From an uncultured Clostridia bacterium (GTDB taxonomy: Bacteria > Bacillota > Clostridia > UBA1381): DNA of 64,000 nucleotides. This document shows, one piece after another, positions 1-9,021 of this stretch. The notes beneath the pieces are model-generated. The model was not told where the DNA came from. It worked only from the letters and a program-made list of their open reading frames with translations, and made no database searches. The position numbers were made by a program, and so were the translations under genes. How positions within the stretch are numbered: position 1 is the first letter of the stretch; every line of letters starts with the position of its first letter. The stretch spans positions 42,161 to 106,160 of the forward strand of contig CANRJY010000007.1 of assembly GCA_947631085.1 (NCBI GenBank), written 5' to 3'.

Positions 1-2619
1 AGGAGTGAAAAAATTCCGTTCGCTTATGATTACGGCGAGGGTGACGCGGACACGTACGACGCGTCGGTAATTCACGGCAGTCATGTCGCGGGTATAGCGG
101 CGGGTAAAAACGGTGTGATGAACGGCATAACCTTTTCAGGCGTCGCGCCCGAAGCGCAGCTTGTGCTTATGAAAGTTGCGGATAAGGATGGCGGCATGTC
201 ATTTTCAACAATCATAAAGGCTATGGATGACGCGTCAAAAATGAGTGTGTGCGCGGTAAATATGAGTATCGGTTCAACCCGGTCAGAAAATGCTCTCATG
301 TATGAAGCCTCGGAAAATATGCGAAACACCGGAATAGCCCTTATCAGCTCGGCAGGCAATTCGGACAGACACCCTGAAACGGCGGATCATCCCGATTACA
401 TCTACAGCAATATGCCGGCATGCTTTGAGCCGGTTACATCCGTCGCGTCGATCGACGCGGATAAACTATGGGTTTTCAGCGGAATTATAACGCTCGGCAG
501 CGGTGAACAGGCACACTCATCTTACAACGAGCTGTTCTTTAAAAAATTCTCGGATAAGCCTTACGATTACGTTTGCGGCGAAACTCTCGCCGATTTTCAG
601 ACGATGGGTGATATTGCTGGTAAAATAGCAATAGTCCCGGAGGAGACGGACGCGAAAAGCGCTAAACTGATTGAAATGGGCGTCGTAGGTCTTATACTTG
701 TTTCGCCGGACGAAAATGTTGGGGTAGTAAGCACGGTAAGCGATGAAATACCGGGTATCATGGTAAGCAAATCCGTCGGCGAAAAGCTTATAAACGCGGA
801 AACAAAAACAATCCAAACCATTGAGGAAGAAAATGTTAGCATTGAGGAGAGCCAAGCGAATATGGCATACTATACAAGCTGGGGCACCGGCGCCGACCTT
901 GAGCTTAAGCCTGAAATTACGGCTCCCGGCACCGATATACTTTCGGCGGGAAATGACGATGAGTACATAAACGACACCGGCACATCCATGGCGTCGCCGC
1001 AGATAACGGGCGCAATGGCTCTGATGACCGCTTTTACGGACAAAGCATATCCCGACGTAACAGGCGCGGACAAGGTCGCTCTCATGGAAAACATTCTGAT
1101 GAGCTCGGCAAGCATCGTGTTCCAAGATGAGGAAAAAACGCTTCCCGAGTCTCCGAGGCATCAGGGTGCGGGCTTGGCAAATTTAGAGGACGCTCTTACG
1201 CTTCCCGTAATATTAAAGGGTGATACGGGAAAATCGAAGCTTAGCCTCAAAGACGAGCTTAACGACAACATAACTCTGACATTTAAGGCGCAAAACCTTA
1301 CAGAACAGCCCATAACTTACGATGATATTAAAATATACGCCTTTACCGACAATTACGAGGAAAAAGACGGCAAAAACATGATAACCGATTCGGTGCCGCT
1401 GAATTTTGAGCCCGCCGGCGACAATCCCGCGAGTGTGACTATACCCGCAAACGAGGAAGAGGAGATTACGCTTAAAATAACTCTCGACAGCGCGCAGACT
1501 GCGGCGAACAAAGAAATTTTCACGAACGGTTTTTGGATCGACGGCTATGCAGTCCTCTCGTCAAAGGACGGCAAGACGACAAAAGCGAGCATCCCCTACA
1601 CCGGCTTTTACGGCGACTGGACAGCGTTCGACGCTATGACCCCGTCGTATTTCGAGGATGGCGGCAGCGCGGAAAACGGCGGTTTGATGATGAAACGCAA
1701 CGATAACAATATAATGCTCGGCACAAATATGTTTGTCGATAAAAACGCCGCCGACAGAAGCGAGTATGAAAGCGAAGACTATGTAGGTTTTTCATATTCT
1801 TACGCTGATAATTATTATATATATATGCGTGTGCTGCGCTCCATGACGGACGTCAGGAAAACCTACAGGAACTCTGACGGCGAGATTACATCAGAGGAGA
1901 CAGAAGGCTTAACTCTGACGCGTAAGGACTCAGTGGATAATTACCTGGATAGTTTTCGTACCGGTCCGTACGACGACACGGAGGGCGAGCGTTATTCCGT
2001 AACAATATCGGGCAGACTCGCTTACGAGAGCGAACGCAGCCTCACGGAGGAAAAGACGTTCAAATACTATGTAGATTCCACGCCGCCGGAAATAAAGGAT
2101 CCGAAAATATATGAGGACGGCGGCAAAACCTACGCGGAGTTTGAGGCAAGCGACAACTTCTATCTTATGGGTGCGGCAGCGCATGACGAATCGGGAAAAA
2201 CAGTCACAGAGCCGATAAAGGCTGAAAAGCAGGCGGATATAAAGCTCGACATAACGGATATGGACACTAATACTCTCGAATTTTCCGTTGCTGACTACGC
2301 GTATAACGAAAATGTATTCAAAATCGGTACGGTAAGCGCGGAAATTACAGACAGCATAATGGTCGGCAGCAGCGCCGTATTTATCGCGAATGTTAAAAAT
2401 ACCGCCGCCGATACCGAAGCGGACGTTGTAACGGCGCTTTATGACGGTAACGGAAGATTGATCGGAACGGACATGGAAAGCGTGACGCTCGGAAGCGGAG
2501 CGGAAATACCGCTCACATTCAGCTTTACCGACGCTAAGGGAGCATCCAAGGCGAAGATGTTCGTATGGAAACACAGTGAAATAATTCCGCTTACAGACGC
2601 GGCGGAAATTGATTTATAA
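1..2619 (+). CDS. Subtilisin-family (S8) secreted serine protease, 5' end outside window
   Basis: The frame is open from the first base, so the gene starts upstream of the window. The catalytic His motif HGSHVAG is encoded at nt 73-93, the oxyanion Asn in SSAGNSD near nt 358, and the catalytic Ser in GTSMASPQ at nt 985-987; the catalytic Asp must lie upstream. About 120 residues between Asn and Ser match the protease-associated insert of lactocepin/C5a-peptidase-like subtilases, and beta-rich Fn3-like domains follow (about nt 1200-2340). The last ~85 residues (LYDGNG, then FVWKH near the end) form a module also found at the C-terminus of the GH53 enzyme at 29395-32523. Probably extracellular, degrading proteins or peptides. 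It is followed 18 nt later by a CstA-type transporter gene. An internal ATG at 115 is not the start because it would remove the catalytic His. Confidence 0.9.
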   Translation, partial: RSEKIPFAYDYGEGDADTYDASVIHGSHVAGIAAGKNGVMNGITFSGVAPEAQLVLMKVADKDGGMSFSTIIKAMDDASKMSVCAVNMSIGSTRSENALMYEASENMRNTGIALISSAGNSDRHPETADHPDYIYSNMPACFEPVTSVASIDADKLWVFSGIITLGSGEQAHSSYNELFFKKFSDKPYDYVCGETLADFQTMGDIAGKIAIVPEETDAKSAKLIEMGVVGLILVSPDENVGVVSTVSDEIPGIMVSKSVGEKLINAETKTIQTIEEENVSIEESQANMAYYTSWGTGADLELKPEITAPGTDILSAGNDDEYINDTGTSMASPQITGAMALMTAFTDKAYPDVTGADKVALMENILMSSASIVFQDEEKTLPESPRHQGAGLANLEDALTLPVILKGDTGKSKLSLKDELNDNITLTFKAQNLTEQPITYDDIKIYAFTDNYEEKDGKNMITDSVPLNFEPAGDNPASVTIPANEEEEITLKITLDSAQTAANKEIFTNGFWIDGYAVLSSKDGKTTKASIPYTGFYGDWTAFDAMTPSYFEDGGSAENGGLMMKRNDNNIMLGTNMFVDKNAADRSEYESEDYVGFSYSYADNYYIYMRVLRSMTDVRKTYRNSDGEITSEETEGLTLTRKDSVDNYLDSFRTGPYDDTEGERYSVTISGRLAYESERSLTEEKTFKYYVDSTPPEIKDPKIYEDGGKTYAEFEASDNFYLMGAAAHDESGKTVTEPIKAEKQADIKLDITDMDTNTLEFSVADYAYNENVFKIGTVSAEITDSIMVGSSAVFIANVKNTAADTEADVVTALYDGNGRLIGTDMESVTLGSGAEIPLTFSFTDAKGASKAKMFVWKHSEIIPLTDAAEIDL

Positions 2620-2637
2620 CAAAAGGAGTTGGTTTAA

Positions 2638-4086
2638 ATGATTACATTTATCATAGGGCTTGCTGTTCTTATAATCGGAGGCGCCCTTTACGGCAAGGTA
2701 TGCGAAAAGGCTTTCAAACCGGACGACCGCGAAACGCCGGCGGTGCGGTTAAACGACGGTATGGATTTTGTTCCTATGAAAACATGGAAAAATTCGCTTA
2801 TCGAGCTTTTGAATATTGCCGGCACGGGACCGATTTTAGGCCCGATACAAGGCATTCTTTTCGGCCCGATCGCATTTTTGACAATTCCTGTGGGATGCGT
2901 GATAGGCGGCGCGTTCCACGATTATATGTGCGGTATGATATCCGTGCGCAGCGACGGCGCTCAGATGCCGCTGCTGGTACGCAAATACCTCGGCAAATAC
3001 GCGTATCCGATTTATAATATATTCGTATGCCTCACGCTGCTGCTTGTCGGCACGGTGTTCATTTATACGCCAGGCGATTTGTTTATAACGCAAATTTTAA
3101 AAACCGACAACGGAGCGGCAAATCCGTTGGTGTGGATAGTATACGGCGCTATCTTTGTGTATTATATAATCGCGACGCTGTTCCCGATAGACAAGATTAT
3201 CGGTAAAGTTTATCCGTTTTTCGGCGGCTTGCTTGTTTTGTCGGCGATCGGCGTGTTTATCGGTCTGTTTATAAAGGGATATCCCCTTGATAACGTATGG
3301 ACAACGGGTATTGTCGGCGTGCATCCGCAGGGACTTCATTTTATACCTGTATTCTTCGTGACTGTCGCGTGCGGAATAGTTTCGGGCTTTCATTCCACGC
3401 AGTCCACGCTGATTTCGCGCACTATTCGAAACGAAAAAGAGGGACGTATGACATTTTACAATATGATGATTGCCGAAGGCCTTATCGCGATGATATGGGC
3501 AGCGGCGGCTATGGGCGTTATGAAGCTCGGTCTTGCCACCTACGAAACAAGCCCAACTGATATAGTGGGAATCGTAGCGGGTGATTTGCTCGGAAGCGTC
3601 GGAGGAATTATAGCCATAATCGGCATTATCATACTGCCTATCACCTCCGGCGATACGGCGCTCCGTTCGATGAGGCTTATAATTGCGGAAGCGATAAAAG
3701 TAGATCAATCCAAAAAAACAAACAGGCTCGGGGTCTCGCTTGTCATATTTGCGGTCGTGGCGGCAATTTTGGTATTCGCGAAATTAAACGCGGGCGGATT
3801 TAACGTGCTTTGGCGTTACTTCGCGTGGGCAAATCAGACGATAGCAGTGTTCGCGTTCGCGATGATCACAGTATATATGATGCGGAACAAGCGGCCGTTT
3901 ATAATGGCGCTTATACCCGGAATGTTCTATATGTTCATAATATCTAGCTTTATCTTAAACGCTGCAATCGGATTTAATCTGCCGTGGACCGCGAGCTACA
4001 TAATCGCGGGAATCCTTACCGCCGCTTATGCGGCTGCGGTAACCCGATGCGGCGCGGCGGGAAGCAGGGAATTGAAAAAACAGTAA
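2638..4086 (+). CDS. CstA-family carbon starvation protein / probable pyruvate or peptide transporter
   Basis: A 482-residue polytopic membrane protein of the CstA family. The N-terminal region with NIAGTGPILGPIQG and FHDYMCGMISVRSDG is the family signature, and about a dozen hydrophobic segments follow. It is shorter than the ~700-residue E. coli CstA and corresponds to the short form common in Firmicutes. Family members import pyruvate or peptides during nutrient limitation; the substrate here cannot be read from sequence. The start at 2638 has AAGGAGTT upstream and lies 18 nt after the subtilase stop, so the two may be co-transcribed, which would fit peptide release followed by uptake (inference). 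A terminator follows at 4130. Confidence 0.9.
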   Translation: MITFIIGLAVLIIGGALYGKVCEKAFKPDDRETPAVRLNDGMDFVPMKTWKNSLIELLNIAGTGPILGPIQGILFGPIAFLTIPVGCVIGGAFHDYMCGMISVRSDGAQMPLLVRKYLGKYAYPIYNIFVCLTLLLVGTVFIYTPGDLFITQILKTDNGAANPLVWIVYGAIFVYYIIATLFPIDKIIGKVYPFFGGLLVLSAIGVFIGLFIKGYPLDNVWTTGIVGVHPQGLHFIPVFFVTVACGIVSGFHSTQSTLISRTIRNEKEGRMTFYNMMIAEGLIAMIWAAAAMGVMKLGLATYETSPTDIVGIVAGDLLGSVGGIIAIIGIIILPITSGDTALRSMRLIIAEAIKVDQSKKTNRLGVSLVIFAVVAAILVFAKLNAGGFNVLWRYFAWANQTIAVFAFAMITVYMMRNKRPFIMALIPGMFYMFIISSFILNAAIGFNLPWTASYIIAGILTAAYAAAVTRCGAAGSRELKKQ

Positions 4087-4129
4087 CGGCGCAATTTTTG
4101 AAGTAATATTAAAACACTCCAATCAAAAG

Positions 4130-4161
4130 CAGAGGTAACAATGTTTGTTATCTCTGTTTTT
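4130..4161 (+). terminator. Intrinsic terminator after cstA-like gene
   Basis: CAGAGGTAACA (4130-4140) pairs with TGTTATCTCTG (4146-4156) with one G-U pair, followed by TTTTT. The remaining ~155 nt up to the next gene is AT-rich; TATACT at 4242-4247 is a possible -10 box but I see no convincing -35. Confidence 0.85.
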
Positions 4162-4316
4162 GCCTTTTATAAAAAAACAGATATCTTTTTAATATATTAA
4201 AAAAATATAAATAAACAGTAGAAATTTTGAAACAGTTGTGATATACTTATACCGTATTGCGGCATCTTATATAGAAATAGAGCCAAAAAAGATGATTTAG
4301 AAGGGTCTGAAAGCTT

Positions 4317-4769
4317 ATGAACATACTTTTCGTGTGTACGGGCAACACATGCAGGAGCCCTATGGCGGCGGCTATTATGAATAAAATCGCCGTGGAAAAC
4401 GATCTTGACGTGCGTATAGAATCAGCCGGTATGTTTGCCGCGGGAGGAGAAAAGGCAAGCGATAACGCCGTTCGGGCGCTGAAAAAATATGATATAGATC
4501 TGTCGTCTCACCGCGCTCAGCCCGTTTCGGAGGAGCTGCTTGAAAAGTGCGATTTGATATTGACCATGACGGAGGCTCATAAAATGCTTTTATCTCAATT
4601 CGCGCCGGACAAGGTGTATACGCTGATGGAATATTCCGGCTCGGGTGGCGATATCCCCGATCCCTACGGCGGAGATTTGGACGAGTACGAGGAAACGGCG
4701 CAGGCTTTATACGACGCGCTTGTTGACGTGGCTGAAAAGCTGCCGGTCAAGAAGGATTCGGAAAAATGA
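4317..4769 (+). CDS. ywlE: Low-molecular-weight protein arginine phosphatase (YwlE type)
   Basis: A 150-residue LMW phosphatase. The P-loop CTGNTCRS (residues 7-14) has the C-x5-R catalytic Cys and Arg, and the general-acid loop DPYGGD is near residue 115. Thr at the fifth position of the loop (CTGNT) is the residue that makes B. subtilis YwlE specific for phospho-arginine, where tyrosine phosphatases carry Ile or Leu. It would reverse McsB-type protein-arginine phosphorylation in the cytoplasm; no mcsB is in the window. Its stop overlaps the rimI start (ATGA). Arginine specificity is inferred from that single residue plus overall similarity to YwlE. Confidence 0.85.
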   Translation: MNILFVCTGNTCRSPMAAAIMNKIAVENDLDVRIESAGMFAAGGEKASDNAVRALKKYDIDLSSHRAQPVSEELLEKCDLILTMTEAHKMLLSQFAPDKVYTLMEYSGSGGDIPDPYGGDLDEYEETAQALYDALVDVAEKLPVKKDSEK

Positions 4770-5206
4770 TTACCGTAACAAATATGACCGCTTCGGACGT
4801 GCCGGAGATAGCGGCGCTTGAAAAAATGTGCTTTACCGTTCCGTGGTCGGAGCAGGCGTTTTATGACGAGCTCGATAATAAGCTCGCGGAATACTTTGTC
4901 GCTAAGTCCGGCGGTAAGGTCGTGGGCTACGCGGGAGTATGGAGCGTATCGGGCGAGGGCGGCATAACGAACGTCGCGGTGCATCCCGATTACAGAAGGC
5001 GGGGAATAGGCAGTACGCTTATAGAAGCGATGATAAAGTCGGCGCGCGCGGAAAAGCTCGATTTGCTCACGCTTGAGGTGCGCAAAAGCAACATTGCCGC
5101 TCAGGGATTATACGAAAAATACGGCTTCGTCCCGATAGGGCTTCGTAAACGCTATTACAGCGATAACGACGAGGACGCGATAATTATGGCGAAGCCGCTT
5201 GAATAA
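4766..5206 (+). CDS. rimI: Ribosomal protein S18-alanine N-acetyltransferase
   Basis: A 146-residue GNAT acetyltransferase. The acetyl-CoA-binding motif VHPDYRRRGIGSTLIEA lies near residues 71-88, and LEVRKSNIAAQGLYEKYGF followed by RKRYYSD is the RimI signature. It acetylates the N-terminus of ribosomal protein S18. The start overlaps the ywlE stop by four bases, indicating translational coupling. tsaD lies 116 nt downstream; rimI-tsaD adjacency is common in Firmicutes. A structured repeat fills the gap. Confidence 0.92.
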   Translation: MITVTNMTASDVPEIAALEKMCFTVPWSEQAFYDELDNKLAEYFVAKSGGKVVGYAGVWSVSGEGGITNVAVHPDYRRRGIGSTLIEAMIKSARAEKLDLLTLEVRKSNIAAQGLYEKYGFVPIGLRKRYYSDNDEDAIIMAKPLE

Positions 5207-5290
5207 ATCGTCCGTCTCACCGTTAAAACGAACGGGGCGGTATCCGCATACAGCACTCGCCCGCCTTAACGGTAATCCGAACGATTTTCT
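5206..5290 (+). repeat. Structured intergenic repeat, copy A (between rimI and tsaD)
   Basis: Begins at the last base of the rimI stop codon and ends 32 nt before tsaD. Pairings visible: outer AATCG (5206-5210) with CGATT (5282-5286); ACCGTTAA (5219-5226) with TTAACGGT (5266-5273); GGGCG (5235-5239) with CGCCC (5258-5262); apical GTAT (5240-5243)/ATAC (5248-5251) around CCGC. A second copy sits at 7435-7517 between aroB and lspA, with compensatory changes in two stems. It also shares the flanking strings TCTCACCG and GAACGATTTTCTTT with copy B. Confidence 0.8.
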
Positions 5291-5322
5291 TTTAAGCTCA
5301 AACTATACGGAATGGAGAAAAA

Positions 5323-6333
5323 ATGAAGGATATATTGATTTTGGGAATAGAAAGCTCCTGCGACGAGACCGCGGCGGCTGTCGTGAAAAACGGGCGGGAG
5401 ATAATGTCGAATGTGATAAACACGCAGATCGAGCTTCATAAAAAATACGGCGGAGTAGTACCCGAGGTCGCTTCGCGGCGGCATATAGAAACGATCGACC
5501 CTGTAATAGACGAGGCGCTCTCAAGCGCGGGAGTTACGTTCGACGACATAGACGCGATAGCGGTGACGTACGGGCCGGGGCTTGTCGGCGCGCTTTTGGT
5601 GGGCGTGTCGGCGGCGAAGGCTCTCGCGTACGCATTAAATAAGCCGCTCGTGCCGGTGCATCACATAAAGGGACATATAATGGCGAATTTTGTGGCTCAT
5701 TCCTATTTGGAGCCGCCTTTTGTGTGTCTTGTCGCGTCGGGCGGACACAGTCACATTGTCGAGGTGAAGGGATATACCGATTTTGAAATACTCGGCAGAA
5801 CGCGCGACGACGCGGCGGGCGAGGCGTTTGACAAAATCGCGCGAGTGCTTGGGCTCGGCTATCCCGGCGGACCGCTTATAGACAAGCTCGCGAAGGAGGG
5901 CGATCCCGACGCGGTGCAATTCCCGCGCGTGAGAATGGACAATAATTCGCTCGATTTCTCGTTCAGCGGAGTTAAAACGGCTGTTATAAACTATCTGCAC
6001 AAGCTCAACCAAAACGGCGAGGAATACAACAAAGCCGACATAGCCGCAAGCTTCCAAAACGCCGTGACCGACGTTTTATGCGAGCATACGATCGAAGCGG
6101 CTTTGAAAACGGGAAACAAAACGATAGCGATAGCGGGAGGCGTAGCGGCGAACAGCGCGCTTAGAACGAAAATGACGGAGCAGGCGGGAAAGCGCGGCAT
6201 AGCCGTGATCTACCCGCCGCCGGTGCTGTGTACGGACAACGCGGTAATGATAGCCTGCGCGGGCTATTACGGCTATTGCGAGGGTGATTTTGCCGACATG
6301 ACGCTGAACGCTGTCGCGGCGCTGAAATTGTAA
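5323..6333 (+). CDS. tsaD: tRNA N6-adenosine threonylcarbamoyltransferase
   Basis: A 336-residue TsaD/Kae1/Gcp protein. [14 protein letters not shown] opens the ASKHA ATPase fold, HHIKGH (around residue 111) supplies the metal-binding histidines, and the family motifs SGGHSH, GEAFDK and FSFSGVKT follow. It transfers the threonylcarbamoyl group to A37 of ANN-decoding tRNAs with TsaB, TsaE and TsaC, none of which is in the window. The start has GGAG upstream (near 5314) at suitable distance. aroB follows 13 nt downstream. Confidence 0.96.
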   Translation: MKDILILGIESSCDETAAAVVKNGREIMSNVINTQIELHKKYGGVVPEVASRRHIETIDPVIDEALSSAGVTFDDIDAIAVTYGPGLVGALLVGVSAAKALAYALNKPLVPVHHIKGHIMANFVAHSYLEPPFVCLVASGGHSHIVEVKGYTDFEILGRTRDDAAGEAFDKIARVLGLGYPGGPLIDKLAKEGDPDAVQFPRVRMDNNSLDFSFSGVKTAVINYLHKLNQNGEEYNKADIAASFQNAVTDVLCEHTIEAALKTGNKTIAIAGGVAANSALRTKMTEQAGKRGIAVIYPPPVLCTDNAVMIACAGYYGYCEGDFADMTLNAVAALKL

Positions 6334-6346
6334 AAGGAGAAACATT

Positions 6347-7435
6347 ATGGAAAAATTATATGTTGATTTGGGAGAACGCTCTTATGATATAAAATTTTCG
6401 GATAGCTTCGCGGGGCTGATTGACGCTATGGCGGAGATCAATGCTTCTCGAAAAATTTTAATCGTGACGGATACTAACGTCGAACGGCTTTACGCGGACG
6501 AGGTTTGCGGTCTTTTGCGCGATAACGGCTATGACGCCGCCGTGTATGCGTTTGAAGCGGGCGAGGATCATAAGAATATGAACTCGATCCTCGGTATATG
6601 CAATGCCTGTATCGAGCATGGGCTCGACAGAAAAAGCATGATCGCCGCGCTCGGCGGCGGCGTGGTCGGAGATATGGCGGGCTTCGCGGCGGCGATTTTT
6701 ATGCGCGGTATCGACTTTATTCAAATTCCGACGACGCTCCTGTCACAGTCCGACAGCTCCGTGGGCGGAAAGACGGGGATAGATTTCGCGGGGAGCAAGA
6801 ATATTTTGGGCGCGTTTCATCAGCCAAGATTGGTTTACATAAATGTAAACACGCTGAAAACTCTGCCCGAGGAGCAGTTTGTTTCGGGTATGGGCGAGGT
6901 CATAAAGCACGGCATAATACGCGACGCGGAGTTTTTTGATTATCTTTGCGAAAACGCGGACACGATAAAGGCGCTCGACAGCGGCGTTCTTATCAAAATG
7001 GCGAAAACGAACTGCGCGATCAAAGCGGATGTTGTAATGCACGACGAGCGTGAAAACGGACTGCGCGCAATCTTGAATTTCGGTCATACTATCGGTCACG
7101 CGGTCGAGTCGGCTTACGATTTTCAGATGACGCACGGAGAATGCGTGGGAATTGGTATGATAGGAGCGTCGTATATCGCTCAAAAACGCGGCATGATCAC
7201 GGCTGACGAGCTGAAACGGATAGAGGATACGCTTAAGCTTTACGGCTTTCGCACGCGCGTGAAGCTACCCGAAAGCGACGTCGTTATGGGATATATGCAG
7301 AAGGACAAGAAAAAGCTGATGGGTAAGCTGAAATTTGTTTTGCCCGTAAAAATCGGCGAGGTAATGCAGACCACGGACGTAACTCAGGATGAAATTTATA
7401 GTGCGTTTGACTATATCGGAGGAAAGTTTGAATAA
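6347..7435 (+). CDS. aroB: 3-dehydroquinate synthase
   Basis: A 362-residue NAD-dependent AroB that converts DAHP to 3-dehydroquinate, the second step of the shikimate pathway. Motifs: ALGGGVVGDMAGFAAA (nucleotide-binding), QIPTTLLSQSDSSVGGKTG, MGEVIKHG, and LNFGHTIGHAVE with the metal-binding histidines. Length is normal. AAAGGAG lies upstream of the start. No other aro genes are nearby, so the neighbourhood is a housekeeping cluster rather than a pathway operon. Copy B of the structured repeat begins at its stop codon. Confidence 0.96.
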   Translation: MEKLYVDLGERSYDIKFSDSFAGLIDAMAEINASRKILIVTDTNVERLYADEVCGLLRDNGYDAAVYAFEAGEDHKNMNSILGICNACIEHGLDRKSMIAALGGGVVGDMAGFAAAIFMRGIDFIQIPTTLLSQSDSSVGGKTGIDFAGSKNILGAFHQPRLVYINVNTLKTLPEEQFVSGMGEVIKHGIIRDAEFFDYLCENADTIKALDSGVLIKMAKTNCAIKADVVMHDERENGLRAILNFGHTIGHAVESAYDFQMTHGECVGIGMIGASYIAQKRGMITADELKRIEDTLKLYGFRTRVKLPESDVVMGYMQKDKKKLMGKLKFVLPVKIGEVMQTTDVTQDEIYSAFDYIGGKFE

Positions 7436-7517
7436 AATCGCCCATCTCACCGCTTTTTGCTCGGGGCAGTACATTCAGTACGGCACCGCTCGCTTCAAAG
7501 CGGCAATCTGAACGATT
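7435..7517 (+). repeat. Structured intergenic repeat, copy B (between aroB and lspA)
   Basis: Begins at the last base of the aroB stop codon and ends 35 nt before lspA, the same placement as copy A at 5206-5290. AAATCG (7435-7440) faces CGATTT (7513-7518); CCGCTTT (7450-7456) pairs with AAAGCGG (7497-7503); apical GTAC (7469-7472)/GTAC (7478-7481) around ATTCA. Copy A has CCGTTAA/TTAACGG and GTAT/ATAC at these places, so pairing is kept while the bases differ. Confidence 0.8.
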
Positions 7518-7552
7518 TTCTTTCAAACTGAAAATGTAAAGGAGTTAAGGTA

Positions 7553-7996
7553 ATGATTTGGCTTATAATCTCGCTTCTGATAGCCGGCGCCGACCAGCTT
7601 GTTAAACATCTTATTTTGACAAACGCGCAAATCGGCGAAACTGTATTTTCACTGAAACCGATAGTTGAGATAACATACGTTCAAAACACAGGCGCGGCGT
7701 TTTCGATGCTTGAGGGCAAGGTGTGGATACTCGGTATTGTTTCGGCTCTTTTCTGCGCGGCTGTGGTTGCGTATTGGATAATAAAAAAGCCGAAACACCC
7801 GCTTTTGTGTACGTCGGTTTCAATGATTTTCGCGGGCGCGCTCGGAAACGCGATAGACCGTCTCGCGCGCGGATTTGTCGTGGATTATATCGACGCGGCT
7901 TTTATAAATTTTCCCGTGTTCAACATAGCGGACATGGCGATAGTGATCGGCGCGGGACTGTTTATTCTGTACGAAATATTATATGATAGGAATTAA
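7553..7996 (+). CDS. lspA: Lipoprotein signal peptidase (signal peptidase II)
   Basis: A 147-residue membrane aspartic protease that removes signal peptides from prolipoproteins. Four hydrophobic segments are visible. The two catalytic Asp motifs are GNAIDRLARGFVVDYID (about residue 103) and FNIADMAIVIG (about residue 126); the NTGAAFS motif is at about residue 48. AAAGGAG lies upstream of the ATG. The rluD-type gene follows after 3 nt; lspA-rluD adjacency is conserved in bacteria. Confidence 0.96.
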   Translation: MIWLIISLLIAGADQLVKHLILTNAQIGETVFSLKPIVEITYVQNTGAAFSMLEGKVWILGIVSALFCAAVVAYWIIKKPKHPLLCTSVSMIFAGALGNAIDRLARGFVVDYIDAAFINFPVFNIADMAIVIGAGLFILYEILYDRN

Positions 7997-7999
7997 CTC

Positions 8000-8923
8000 A
8001 TGGAAATAGTTTTAAACGTACCCGCCGAAGCGGCGGGGGAGCGGGCGGACAGGTTTATTTCCGACGCGGCTGAGGACATATCACGAAGCTACGCGGCGAA
8101 GCTGTGCGAGGAAGGGCTTGTTTTATGCGGCGGGAAGCCGATCGACAAGAAATATCGCGTGAAAGCGAACGATATAATAGAAATCGACCTTCCCGAGCCC
8201 GAGGAAATGTCCGCCGAACCTGAGAATATACCGCTCGACGTGGTATACGAGGACGGCGACGTGATCGTCGTAAACAAGCCGCAGGGAATGGTCGTCCATC
8301 CCGCCGCGGGCAACACGAGCGGCACGCTCGTGAACGCGCTCATGTATCACTGCGGCGGCGAATTATCGGCTATAAACGGCGTAATACGCCCCGGAATAGT
8401 GCATAGGATAGATAAGGATACATCGGGCTTGCTCGTCGCGGCGAAGAACAACGAGGCGCATCTCGCGCTGTCGGCACAGCTTAAGGAGCGTAAGGCGCTG
8501 AGGAAATATATCGCGCTCGTAAACGGCATTATTAAGGAGGACGAAGGCACGATAAATAAGCCGATCGCGCGCTGTCCGGGGGACAGGAAAAAAATGGCTG
8601 TGGTAAAGGGCGGACGCGAGGCGGTAACGCATTACCGCGTTTTGGAGCGTTTCCCGAACAGAAACGGCGCGTCGTATACGCTTGTTGAGTGCGTGCTCGA
8701 AACGGGCAGAACGCATCAGATACGCGTTCATATGGCGTCGATCGGACACAGTATCGTGGGGGATAAGACATACGGGATAAAAAAGGAGAAATTTAATTTG
8801 AAAGGACAGCTTCTGCACGCACGGACTATAGGATTTACGCATCCGCGCACGGGAGAGCTGTGCGAGTTTTCCTCGGAATTACCCGATTACTTTACCGATA
8901 TTTTGAAAAAACTGTCAGAATAA
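8000..8923 (+). CDS. RluA/RluD-family 23S rRNA pseudouridine synthase
   Basis: A 307-residue RluA-family enzyme. The N-terminal S4 RNA-binding domain (about residues 14-75) is followed by VVVNKPQGMVVHPA and the catalytic motif HRIDKDTSGLLV with its essential Asp. GRTHQIRVH marks the conserved C-terminal part. The S4 domain, size and position after lspA fit the RluD/YlyB group modifying 23S rRNA helix 69; the exact target uridines are inferred. Its stop is followed by a promoter for ddl. Confidence 0.92.
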   Translation: MEIVLNVPAEAAGERADRFISDAAEDISRSYAAKLCEEGLVLCGGKPIDKKYRVKANDIIEIDLPEPEEMSAEPENIPLDVVYEDGDVIVVNKPQGMVVHPAAGNTSGTLVNALMYHCGGELSAINGVIRPGIVHRIDKDTSGLLVAAKNNEAHLALSAQLKERKALRKYIALVNGIIKEDEGTINKPIARCPGDRKKMAVVKGGREAVTHYRVLERFPNRNGASYTLVECVLETGRTHQIRVHMASIGHSIVGDKTYGIKKEKFNLKGQLLHARTIGFTHPRTGELCEFSSELPDYFTDILKKLSE

Positions 8924-8966
8924 GACAAAAAATCCGAAAATTAACAGAAGTTTAACAATATACCAC

Positions 8967-8995
8967 TTGCAATATAGATGAAAAAATTGTATTAT
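8967..8995 (+). promoter_or_regulatory. SigA-type promoter for the ddl operon
   Basis: TTGCAA (8967-8972), 17-nt spacer, TATTAT (8990-8995). It lies just upstream of the AGGAG and ATG of ddl and could drive ddl-murI-DUF1934-S41 protease. Confidence 0.75.
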
Positions 8996-9021
8996 AGAGT
9001 AGTAGGAGTGTGATTTTATAT

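Noticed and set aside
517..1161. 214-residue minus-strand ORF inside the subtilase gene, and similar long antisense ORFs in tsaD, murI and carB
   Set aside because: All lie opposite strongly recognisable genes and show no family motifs or ribosome sites.
5199..5441. 80-residue ORF across the rimI-tsaD gap, and minus-strand ORFs over both structured repeats
   Set aside because: The reading frames arise from the repeat itself and run into tsaD in another frame; no protein similarity recognised.
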